Of a DNA stretch of 64,000 nucleotides, positions 8,446 through 15,643 are shown in pieces. This DNA is from Aureispira sp964445645 (GTDB lineage Bacteria > Bacteroidota > Bacteroidia > Chitinophagales > Saprospiraceae): the NCBI GenBank assembly GCA_964445645.1, contig CAYULH010000010.1, forward strand, positions 1-64,000, in the 5' to 3' direction. The translations under genes were made by a program, and so were the position numbers. Every line of letters begins with the position of its first letter. Positions within the stretch are counted from its first letter, which is position 1. Under the pieces are notes generated by a model. The model ran no database searches and was not told the DNA's origin. It saw nothing but the letters and a program-made list of their open reading frames with translations.

Positions 8446-9486
8446 ATGAATAAAAATAATACAGTAATTGATCTTTTTTGTGGTTGTGGTGGTTTGTCGC
8501 AAGGTTTTATTGAAGCAGGTTATGATGTTGTTTTGGGAATAGACCATTGGAAAGATGCAATTAAAACATTTAATTATAATCATAAAAACTCTAAAGGAAT
8601 TGTTGCCAACCTACTCTCTATAACTCCAGAAGAGGTAGAATCAAAATACAGCATCAATAATGTTGATTTAATTATTGGTGGGCCTCCTTGTCAAGGTTTT
8701 TCAATTGCGGGTAAGCGAATTATAGAGGATGAACGAAACCAACTTTATAAAGCTTTTCTCAGATTTGTTGATTACTTTAAGCCAAAGGGATTTCTTATGG
8801 AGAATGTTCCCAATATTCTCTCTATGGGCAAAGGCGTTGTGAAAGAACAAATTATTAAAGATTTTGAAGAAATTGGTTATCATATTAGCTATAAAAAACT
8901 CTTAGCCTCTGATTTTGGTGTACCTCAAAATAGAAGAAGAGCATTTTTTGTTGGCTTGTTTAATAATGTCAACTTCCAATTTCCTGAACCTGATTCTGAA
9001 TCAGAAAAAATTACATCTAGTGAGGCTATTTCTGATTTACCTCAGGATAGTTTGACGGACGGTAGTATCTATACACTCGCTCCTCAAAGTGATTTTCAAA
9101 AAAAAATGAGAAATGGAAGTCGCGCTATACACAATCACCAAATTACCAACCATCAGGATAAAACAATAAAGATTATTGCTATGGTGCCAGATGGTGGTAA
9201 CTACAAGAATTTACCAAAAGAATTGCACAAGACACGAAAAGTTAATATTGCTTGGACAAGACTTAATAGCCAAAAACCAAGTTTTACTATTGATACAGGG
9301 CATAGACATCACTTCCATTACGAATTCAATAGAGTTCCGACGGTTAGAGAAAGTGCTAGACTCCAATCATTTCAGGATAAATTTATTTTTTGTGGTAGTA
9401 AAACAAGCCAATATAGGCAAGTGGGCAATGCTGTTCCTCCTTTATTAGCCAAAGAATTGGCTTTGGAAATCAATAAGTATTTATGA
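8446..9486 (+). CDS. DNA (cytosine-5)-methyltransferase, first of RM operon
   Basis: This is an m5C methyltransferase that transfers a methyl group from S-adenosylmethionine to cytosine in a specific DNA site. The 346 residues carry motif I (DLFCGCGGLSQGF, from residue 9), motif IV with the nucleophile in GGPPCQGFS (Cys82), motif VI ENV (119-121), motif VIII QNRRRAFFVG, a target-recognition region, and motif X (YRQVGNAVPPLLAKELA). All key residues are present. The stop overlaps the ATG of the nuclease gene by four bases. The region is visibly more A+T-rich than the genes to its left, as expected of a transferred RM system. Confidence 0.94.
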   Translation: MNKNNTVIDLFCGCGGLSQGFIEAGYDVVLGIDHWKDAIKTFNYNHKNSKGIVANLLSITPEEVESKYSINNVDLIIGGPPCQGFSIAGKRIIEDERNQLYKAFLRFVDYFKPKGFLMENVPNILSMGKGVVKEQIIKDFEEIGYHISYKKLLASDFGVPQNRRRAFFVGLFNNVNFQFPEPDSESEKITSSEAISDLPQDSLTDGSIYTLAPQSDFQKKMRNGSRAIHNHQITNHQDKTIKIIAMVPDGGNYKNLPKELHKTRKVNIAWTRLNSQKPSFTIDTGHRHHFHYEFNRVPTVRESARLQSFQDKFIFCGSKTSQYRQVGNAVPPLLAKELALEINKYL

Positions 9487-10922
9487 ATAAAGTAGATAAA
9501 TATAGAATTCCTGACGAGTATTTCTTTCGCTTGCACCATGTCAGACCTCGTTTCAAAAATGATGTTGAAGAGGTTTTGTTGTATGTAGCAACTTCTATTT
9601 CTGAAATGCACATGATGGATAAGAAAGAGTTTAATACTGAATTAAACAGAGTGTTAACCAACTTTAAAAAAAATTCTACCAGAACAAAAAAGACAATTGA
9701 TAACTGGAGGACAGAAATATCTGCATTGTTTGGCTTTATACAAGAATCTGATAATAACCTCTTTCCTAGTACAAGTGCTAAAAGGCTTTCTAATAGTCAA
9801 TATTTAGAGGAGTTTTTCAATTACTTCCTTTACACATTTCAATATCCAGGAGGGCATATAGTTAGTTACAATATCATCAATCAAATAAAAGAAGGTATAA
9901 AATTTAAACCTTGTGAATTCATTTTGCAATTGCTCATTGAAGGAGGCAAGATACTAGGTAAACCCTTTAGCTTTACCGCCGAAGAACTTACGCAATGTGC
10001 CTATTTTGATTTACGGGTTACTAGAGATCAGCGTCCTGCTAAAGAAGTAGCTGAACTGATTTTAGCCAATAGAAAACAAAATATAGAATATGACCATCAA
10101 TATGAGCAACTAAAAAATGTAAGAACTGGTAAGTATCCATCAAGAGGAGATGTATATCGTTATGCAGGGGATGTATTAGACTACATGGTTTTGGCCAATC
10201 TATTACAAGATAAGGGTACAGGATATTATTACTATTTAAACAATGACAATCAAGAAGTTGTTAATTATCATCTTAATAATCCTGTATGGTTTGATGGGTA
10301 TGATACTTTTTATGATAGCAACTATATAACCAACTCAGCTATTAATGTGCTTGAGAAGGTATGGTTTGATTTTGTGAATAGTTTTGATGATATTGCAGCA
10401 TTTAGACCTCAATTAAGTGTTAATGAGGTAGAAAGTATTTCGGAGTTAGTTCAAGAATACTACTCCCGAATAACTGGTGGCAAAAAGGTGCCAACTAAAA
10501 TCCTTGGTGACTATGGTGAAACCTTAATTTTAGCACATGAGTACTTGAGAACAAAGGAAGGGTCTAATAGGCAACATTTGATAAATAAGATTCCTACGCC
10601 CTTAGGAGTTGGGTACGATTTACAAAGTATAGAAATTGAAAAAAAGAAAAGATATATAGAGGTTAAAACAACCAAGTCAAGAAAAGCAATCAAAAGTAAC
10701 CGATTTAAACTAACTCCCAATGAATGGGATTCGGCAGAAACGTTAGGTGCTAGTTATTATGTTTATTACTTAGTTATCAATGATACTGGAAAAAATATCT
10801 TTATTATCAATAATCCAGTAGAAGAGTATCAAAAAGGGAACTTAAAAGTAGATAAAAATTTCGTTGTAGAATTTTCAAAGGAAGCTGGGCAATGGCAACA
10901 ACTAATAGAAATAAAAAATTAA
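9483..10922 (+). CDS. Restriction endonuclease candidate with DUF3883-type C-terminal domain
   Basis: This 479-residue protein is translationally coupled to the upstream methyltransferase (ATGA overlap) and overlaps the next methyltransferase by 31 bases, so it is almost certainly the nuclease of the operon. The C-terminal third reads like a DUF3883/PD-(D/E)xK domain: YGETLILAHEYL (about 345), then GVGYDLQS with the putative metal-binding Asp (about 378), then RYIEVKTT with ExK (about 393-395). The N-terminal 330 residues are not recognised and probably hold the DNA-recognition part. No ATPase or helicase motif is present, which suggests a simple Type II-like enzyme. Specificity cannot be predicted. 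Confidence 0.75.
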   Translation: MNKVDKYRIPDEYFFRLHHVRPRFKNDVEEVLLYVATSISEMHMMDKKEFNTELNRVLTNFKKNSTRTKKTIDNWRTEISALFGFIQESDNNLFPSTSAKRLSNSQYLEEFFNYFLYTFQYPGGHIVSYNIINQIKEGIKFKPCEFILQLLIEGGKILGKPFSFTAEELTQCAYFDLRVTRDQRPAKEVAELILANRKQNIEYDHQYEQLKNVRTGKYPSRGDVYRYAGDVLDYMVLANLLQDKGTGYYYYLNNDNQEVVNYHLNNPVWFDGYDTFYDSNYITNSAINVLEKVWFDFVNSFDDIAAFRPQLSVNEVESISELVQEYYSRITGGKKVPTKILGDYGETLILAHEYLRTKEGSNRQHLINKIPTPLGVGYDLQSIEIEKKKRYIEVKTTKSRKAIKSNRFKLTPNEWDSAETLGASYYVYYLVINDTGKNIFIINNPVEEYQKGNLKVDKNFVVEFSKEAGQWQQLIEIKN

Positions 10923-11884
10923 AGGCTGTATCTCTTTTTTGTGGTTGTGGTGGAATGGATTTGGGTTTAATGGGTGGGTTTGATTACTTAAACAAAAACT
11001 ACGCTCCATTACCATTTGAGGTTATTTATGCAAATGACTATGACAAATACGCTACTAGTATCTATATGCAAAACTTCAACCACAACTGTATAACACAAGA
11101 TATTACAGAAATTGAGGCAGCAGAAGTCCCTGAACATGATATGCTCTTAGGTGGTTTTCCTTGTCAATCGTTTTCTATTAGCGCACAAAACCCTCCTCGA
11201 TTGGGCTATAAAGATGAGAGAGGAATGCTTTTTTTTGAAATGGTTAAAATTCTGCGAGCAAAGCAACCTAGATTTTTTATTGCTGAAAATGTAAAAGGTA
11301 TTCTATCTGCCAATAAAAAGAAAGCTTTTCCAATGATAATTAAAGAATTTGAAAAAGCTGGTTACTATATCAAACACCAACTTTTTAATGCTTCTGAATA
11401 TGGTATACCACAAAAAAGAGAACGTGTATTTATAGTGGGATTTAAAAAATATGATGATTTTGCCTATTTCAATTTTCCTCAGCCTACTACTCTGAATGGT
11501 TCTAAAGTAAAACTCAAAGAAGTGATAGAGGAAGAAGCCAACACCAACGAAAAGTGGTTTTTCAGTCAACGGGCAGTTGACGGCATGATGCGGGTACAAA
11601 AAAAAATGAATAAAGGGAGATACCAAGATCTGGAACAACCCTGTAATACGATTAGTTCTCACCTTGCAAAAGTAAGCTTAAACAGTACGGATCCTGTTCT
11701 AAAAATCAATGGCAGATATAGAAGATTTACCCCAAGAGAAGCTGCTAGTATTCAATCTTTTCCAGATAATTTCAAGCTAGATGCCGTATCAGATGTCAGA
11801 AAATATAAAGCTATCGGCAATGCTGTTCCTCCTGTGCTAATGTGGCATATTGCCAATGCTTTGAGCTTATTGATTACAAAATAG
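10892..11884 (+). CDS. DNA (cytosine-5)-methyltransferase, second of RM operon
   Basis: This second, clearly different m5C methyltransferase has 330 residues. Visible are motif I (SLFCGCGGMDLGLMGGF, from residue 14), motif IV GGFPCQSFS with Cys91 as nucleophile, ENV (132-134), motif VIII QKRERVFIVG, and motif X (YKAIGNAVPPVLMWHIANAL). The start overlaps the nuclease gene by 31 bases. Two non-identical C5 methyltransferases around one nuclease are the usual arrangement when the recognition site is asymmetric, with one enzyme for each strand. Its end overlaps a convergent gene relic by 11 bases. Confidence 0.93.
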   Translation: MATTNRNKKLKAVSLFCGCGGMDLGLMGGFDYLNKNYAPLPFEVIYANDYDKYATSIYMQNFNHNCITQDITEIEAAEVPEHDMLLGGFPCQSFSISAQNPPRLGYKDERGMLFFEMVKILRAKQPRFFIAENVKGILSANKKKAFPMIIKEFEKAGYYIKHQLFNASEYGIPQKRERVFIVGFKKYDDFAYFNFPQPTTLNGSKVKLKEVIEEEANTNEKWFFSQRAVDGMMRVQKKMNKGRYQDLEQPCNTISSHLAKVSLNSTDPVLKINGRYRRFTPREAASIQSFPDNFKLDAVSDVRKYKAIGNAVPPVLMWHIANALSLLITK

Positions 11885-12107
11885 TGTCTTTCTTATCCTG
11901 ATTCACCAAATCAATAGCAATCTTAATCCCATTCCGCAACTGGGGCTGGAACTCTCGTTGCAAAACAGCTGCTTCTGCCTTCAAGATACCATAAAACTCC
12001 TCAAAAGTTTCTACCCCCTCTGTAGATTTGCCCTTGGCCTCCAATCTAGCTTTTACTTGGGCGGCGATTCGTTGGTGCAATTGTCTATCTGCCTCCGATA
12101 CTTCCGT
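11874..12107 (-). pseudogene. C-terminal relic of an unrecognised gene, cut by an IS3-like end
   Basis: A leftward open frame of about 78 codons (internal TTG at 12080; text includes LEAKGKSTEGVETFEEFYG and LQREFQPQLRNGIKIAIDLV) has no credible start. It runs straight into the presumed tip of an IS3-family element at about 12108. The base composition is closer to core genes than to the flanking RM operon. It is best read as the surviving C-terminus of a helical protein. I do not recognise the family. Confidence 0.45.
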
Positions 12108-12253
12108 GTACCCAAAAAACTAGTCCAGTAGTAAATTAAAGAAAAAAGCTTAACTTAGGATTATGAAAAAACGACAATTTACAGCCAAATTTAAAACCAA
12201 GGTGATATTAGAAGCCTTGAAAGAAGTGTCAAGTGTATCAGACTTGGAGAACT
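12108..12253 (+). mobile_element. Relic of an IS3-family insertion sequence (left end and start of orfA)
   Basis: The segment begins TGTACCCAAAAAACTAGTCC, which resembles an IS3-type terminal repeat with its TG tip. After about 55 bases comes the start of an OrfA frame at 12163 (MKKRQFTAKFKTKVILEALK), the signature N-terminus of IS3-family helix-turn-helix OrfA proteins. OrfA breaks off after about 27 codons and runs into the end of the immunity-type gene. No orfB, DDE domain or right end is present, so this is a deletion remnant. The right boundary is approximate. Confidence 0.7.
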
Positions 12254-12282
12254 TCAATCAAGAACATATCCTCCTTTCTTAA
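12163..12282 (+). pseudogene. Truncated IS3-family transposase orfA
   Basis: The frame has 39 codons, from ATG at 12163 to TAA at 12280-12282. The first 27 or so (KKRQFTAKFKTKVILEALKE) are typical of IS3 OrfA, and the rest is read-through of the neighbouring gene's antisense strand. It cannot be functional. Confidence 0.7.
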
Positions 12283-12772
12283 CAAATAAATTTAACCAAC
12301 TAGTAAATGTTTCGCAATAATATTCATAAGACTCTGAATCTACTTTTCTATAAATTCCAAATTTTCGTTTACCTGTTGCCTCAAATCCAAAGCCTACTGC
12401 TTTAATATTTTTAAAATTAACATCTAATTCTTTAGGAATTAGTGCCATTGAACAAAATGTTAATATCCCATCATCAGAAATAGCATCTCCTTCACCATCA
12501 ATTAAACTTGTTGATACTGTTCTAGAAATGCCAAATAAGTCAACAGATATACGATATTTTTTTTGAGTATAACTCAATCCTGCGTATAACTTTAAAAATT
12601 CAATATAATCAGGCATATCTACTAAGAAGGGATACAACTTTAACAATTTATCTAAAGATAATTGAAGTTTAAGACTATGTGAAGATGGATATGTAGGCCC
12701 AATATCCAAATAAAGTTTTCCTAAAGACCTAAGTTTTTCTAACAAGGAATCTATTAATTCAGAATTTGACAT
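12254..12772 (-). CDS. Putative immunity protein for the displaced methyltransferase tip (SUKH-like?)
   Basis: The 172-residue acidic cytoplasmic protein has no signal peptide or membrane segment. It starts nine bases after the stop of the displaced toxin-tip gene on the same strand, the classic position of an immunity gene. The pattern YPFLVDMPDYIEFLKLYAG followed by a beta-rich region and a C-terminal WLNLFVKKGG is reminiscent of SUKH (SMI1/KNR4-like) immunity proteins, but this resemblance is by eye only. Its last codons abut the IS3 relic, and the C-terminus may have been altered by the insertion or deletion. Confidence 0.55.
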   Translation of the reverse strand: MSNSELIDSLLEKLRSLGKLYLDIGPTYPSSHSLKLQLSLDKLLKLYPFLVDMPDYIEFLKLYAGLSYTQKKYRISVDLFGISRTVSTSLIDGEGDAISDDGILTFCSMALIPKELDVNFKNIKAVGFGFEATGKRKFGIYRKVDSESYEYYCETFTSWLNLFVKKGGYVLD

Positions 12773-12781
12773 AGTGGTTCT

Positions 12782-13828
12782 TTATTTTGAAAATATTAAG
12801 GTAACAGCATTATCTGTATGATCTGCCGACTCATCTTTATCCGTTTTGCGATGTTCATACTCAGGGAAGTTACTTGAATCAAATTCTTTTGCATTTAAAC
12901 ATCTTAACCCTATATCTTCTGCTATATCTTCTAAATGAAATCGTGATAGCCAGTAAGATTTAGAACTAAGATATATTTTCCCACTATTACTCAAAGCAGA
13001 AAAAGCACTTTGAAGAAAAGCTGATAACATTCTTATATTTCGTGCCGTAGCTCCTGCTCTATCACCCGCTACATATGGAAAGTTAAATACAATAAACTCA
13101 AATTCATATGGGTTGCCACCTAATTTAGGATCAATATTTGTGGCATCGATTTGATGTAAAATTTGAACTTCTCTTTCTTTGGATTCTCTTATATTGGATT
13201 TCGCAGATTTATACTTTGTAAGAATTGAATCCTTGCTCTCAAAAGAAGTAGCAATAATACCTTTTCCTCCTATTTGATTAGCTAAAGATTTTGCAAAACT
13301 AAAATTAGCTTCTCCCAATAACAATATCTTTTTATTGTCCTCAATCTCCAAATCAGCACTACTAAACTTTCCAATAGTCTTGTATGGATTAATTTGAACA
13401 CCTAACTCAAAATAATCATCCCGTTTATATAATACAATATTTTGCACTCCTGTCTCTCTAGAGATTAAGAATCCTAATTCATTTAAATTATCAGCACGTT
13501 TAATCGCCTTTGAATTGACATGCGGTAGAGTCAATTCACGAGTAATATCATTATAATGAGCATCCCTATGACTATTCAATATATTTTTGGTTACTTGCTT
13601 AGGTTGGTTATTTTTGCCCTTGTAAATAACCTCCGAAGTTGAACTATTTAATAGCTGTTGAGCTAATTCAGGTGATAAATCATCAAAAGACAATAAAGGT
13701 TGAGAAAAGTGTATAGACTTAGGAACTGATATTTCTTCTCCATCCTCATCCCCCTTCTTCTTATCCTTCTCCGCTTTTTTCTTATCCCGTTTGGCCTTGC
13801 GTCTACCTTTATCCGCTTTGCGGTTCAC
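12782..13828 (-). CDS. Displaced (orphan) toxin tip with BMT5-like Rossmann methyltransferase domain
   Basis: The 348-residue frame has only a weak start: a GTG at 13828 directly preceded by an in-frame TGA. It opens with GRRKAKRDKKKAEKDKKK, the lysine-rich junction that separates body from tip in the large effector at 15644-20305. A middle part of about 100 residues is unrecognised. The C-terminal half (about 165-348) matches the pattern of the BMT5-like/DUF2431 fold: the SAM loop KILLLGEANFSFAKSLA (about residue 168), IIATSFESKDSILTKYKSA, an acidic IDATNID, and FIVFNFPYVAGD. BMT5 enzymes methylate uridine in large-subunit rRNA in eukaryotes, so an RNA-modifying toxin is a reasonable inference. 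It may be silent until recombined onto a full-length effector. Confidence 0.72.
   Translation of the reverse strand: MNRKADKGRRKAKRDKKKAEKDKKKGDEDGEEISVPKSIHFSQPLLSFDDLSPELAQQLLNSSTSEVIYKGKNNQPKQVTKNILNSHRDAHYNDITRELTLPHVNSKAIKRADNLNELGFLISRETGVQNIVLYKRDDYFELGVQINPYKTIGKFSSADLEIEDNKKILLLGEANFSFAKSLANQIGGKGIIATSFESKDSILTKYKSAKSNIRESKEREVQILHQIDATNIDPKLGGNPYEFEFIVFNFPYVAGDRAGATARNIRMLSAFLQSAFSALSNSGKIYLSSKSYWLSRFHLEDIAEDIGLRCLNAKEFDSSNFPEYEHRKTDKDESADHTDNAVTLIFSK
13743..13807 (-). repeat. 65-bp junction repeat, copy at head of displaced tip
   Basis: This segment is identical over 65 bases to 17157-17221 by direct comparison, diverging at both edges. It encodes the Lys/Arg-rich junction (RRKAKRDKKKAEKDKKKGDE) of the effector. 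Such shared junctions allow homologous recombination to swap C-terminal tips. Confidence 0.9.
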
Positions 13829-13836
13829 TCACTGCA

Positions 13837-13864
13837 GCTGTTGAGAAAATCAAATCTCAACAGC
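13837..13864. repeat. Perfect 9-bp inverted repeat upstream of displaced tip
   Basis: gctgttgag (13837-13845) and ctcaacagc (13856-13864) pair perfectly around a 10-base loop, just before the displaced tip begins. On the leftward strand no T run follows, so it is not a clear terminator for the LRR gene. It may mark a former cassette boundary. Confidence 0.45.
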
Positions 13865-13963
13865 CTCCTTTATCTTTTATTCCAATACTTGTTTTTCTCT
13901 TGCTGTGTATTCTATTTGACAACAAAATATACATGTGTTAATTTCCAAACCAAGCATAGCTGC

Positions 13964-14851
13964 TCAATCATAGCACTCCATAAAGTCTAACTCATCTTCG
14001 ACATCTTTGTATTTATAAAAAAACACCTTATCAAAATGCTTTCCATTTCTTTGCATTTCTTTGACCAAGTATACTCCACGATTTCGTAATATCGTCCAAT
14101 CATATTCTTCTTGATTAAAGAGATTTCCACAAATTCGCAAAAATTTTAGTTTAGGGAGTTCAAATACTGGTTTAATATCTTTTATGTCATTATTCCCAAT
14201 ATCCAAAACTCTTATTTCAGGACATTCTTTTAAGAAGTCAATACTTGTAAGTCCTTGATTGGCTATTTGTAGTTCATGTACTTTTAGTGATTGCGCTAAT
14301 TCCTCTAAATACTGGGTTTCAAAATTTCCTGACAAATTTAGGTACTTTATCTTTTTACAATTTAACAATGGTCTACTATCTTGTATACAACAGCGTGAAG
14401 CTCTAAAAAAAGACATATCTTTAAAATTAGAACAAACATCAATATTACTAAGGTGAGCATTATCATCTAAGCAAAGTTCTTTTATTTGTTTACAATTACT
14501 TAGTGGTGATAAATCAATAAGTGGTTCGTCAAGACTTGAGTAATTACATGTTAAATCAATTTGTTCTAAATTTTCTAAAACGTGCATGAAACCTATATCA
14601 TTAACCGCACATTCTGCTCCATAGAAATATTTGAAGCCATATATTTCATTTAGTACGTAATCATTGATAGGCAATCTAGTCCTCCAGTCATCTTCGAGTA
14701 AATCGAATGGAGAAAATCCTAAACGGGCATATTTCTGGCGCATGAAATCTTCTTCTATAGCATTAATAGTAAAATTAGCCTCTATTAGCATTTTTTCATG
14801 TTCACTTAATTTTGCATACCAGTTGCGTAATCCTCTAATTGTCACTTCCAT
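13964..14851 (-). CDS. Leucine-rich-repeat protein inside the toxin locus
   Basis: The 295-residue cytoplasmic protein has an N-terminal helical region (about 1-80), then about seven SDS22/internalin-like repeats of 20-24 residues with the LxxLxLxxN pattern (for example IKYLNLSGN, IRVLDIGNN, LKFLRICGN). A charged C-terminal cap follows. There is no signal peptide. It lies between the effector and the displaced tip on the same strand and overlaps the preceding small gene by 17 bases. LRR proteins are binding scaffolds, so an immunity or inhibitor role is possible but unproven. Confidence 0.7.
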   Translation of the reverse strand: MEVTIRGLRNWYAKLSEHEKMLIEANFTINAIEEDFMRQKYARLGFSPFDLLEDDWRTRLPINDYVLNEIYGFKYFYGAECAVNDIGFMHVLENLEQIDLTCNYSSLDEPLIDLSPLSNCKQIKELCLDDNAHLSNIDVCSNFKDMSFFRASRCCIQDSRPLLNCKKIKYLNLSGNFETQYLEELAQSLKVHELQIANQGLTSIDFLKECPEIRVLDIGNNDIKDIKPVFELPKLKFLRICGNLFNQEEYDWTILRNRGVYLVKEMQRNGKHFDKVFFYKYKDVEDELDFMECYD

Positions 14852-15164
14852 ATTCTTCTACTTGAGATGAATAATAGTTTTTTAATTCATTTGCAAACCA
14901 ACGTTTTCTATTTTCAGAACTACCTTTGAGAACTTTTGATAATTCTAAACTATTTGTATTGTATTTATACCAAGGCAAAAAAGGCTTACTTTGCTTAATT
15001 CTTCTTTGAATAGATTTATCTATTTTTTGTTTTAATTCTTCTAGCAGCTCTAAATCATCCCCAGTAGGTGTGTATGGGTACAATTGATTATTGTAATATT
15101 CTCCAGCTTCTTGATAAATTTCTTTTTGTAGACTTTCAGGTATAGAGTTAAGTGCAAGACACAA
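14835..15164 (-). CDS. Small hydrophilic protein in toxin locus, unrecognised (possibly a tip fragment)
   Basis: The 109-residue frame has a weak TTG start (MCLALNSIPESLQKEIYQEA). An in-frame stop lies about 18 codons further upstream and there is no ATG between. The protein is charged and helical, with RRIKQSKPFLPWYKYNTNS and RKRWFANELKNYY. Because it lacks a good start and overlaps the LRR gene, it could be the C-terminus of a decayed toxin tip, with the LRR gene as its partner. No family is recognised. Confidence 0.45.
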   Translation of the reverse strand: MCLALNSIPESLQKEIYQEAGEYYNNQLYPYTPTGDDLELLEELKQKIDKSIQRRIKQSKPFLPWYKYNTNSLELSKVLKGSSENRKRWFANELKNYYSSQVEEYGSDN

Positions 15165-15202
15165 GTTTAATTTTATAAAATATGTTATAAATATAACTTA
15201 TA

Positions 15203-15637
15203 CTAAAATAATTTATTTACTTTCTTGTATGCTGATTGTAAGTCTTTTTCATAAGGAAACAGAAAGTGTCTATTTTCGCCCAACCATTGAGTTGCTCTAC
15301 GCATAATAGACTCGAAATAATCGTCTTCAAGAGTGATTAAATCTTGCTCAGTCAAAAATTTATCCTTTTTATTAAATAAAATATTTTTTATATTTTTTTG
15401 TTCTTTTTCACTTGTAAAGAATGCTATATCCTCTAGAAAAGTGGGAGTGTTGCTACTAAATGTTAATCTAAAATTGATTATACCATCTAACGTAATTCCC
15501 TCTAACGTATTATAAGCACTTCTTAATCGACGAATTTCCAAAGGTAGAGCAAAAAAGTCTTGGTCTGCTAAATAAGCTAACCAATACATGACAACAATTT
15601 GTAACTCTCTTTTAGTAGCTTTTTTTACATTAAACAT
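15203..15637 (-). CDS. Putative immunity protein for the large effector
   Basis: The 144-residue, mainly helical cytoplasmic protein starts only six bases after the stop of the 1553-residue effector on the same strand. This tight spacing and its small size are typical of cognate immunity genes in polymorphic toxin loci. The sequence (ATKRELQIVVMYWLAYLADQ; SIMRRATQWLGENRHFLFPY) matches no family I know. Its A+T-rich composition matches that of the effector's tip and not of its body, as expected if tip and immunity gene travel together. Confidence 0.55.
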   Translation of the reverse strand: MFNVKKATKRELQIVVMYWLAYLADQDFFALPLEIRRLRSAYNTLEGITLDGIINFRLTFSSNTPTFLEDIAFFTSEKEQKNIKNILFNKKDKFLTEQDLITLEDDYFESIMRRATQWLGENRHFLFPYEKDLQSAYKKVNKLF

Positions 15638-15643
15638 AATAAA

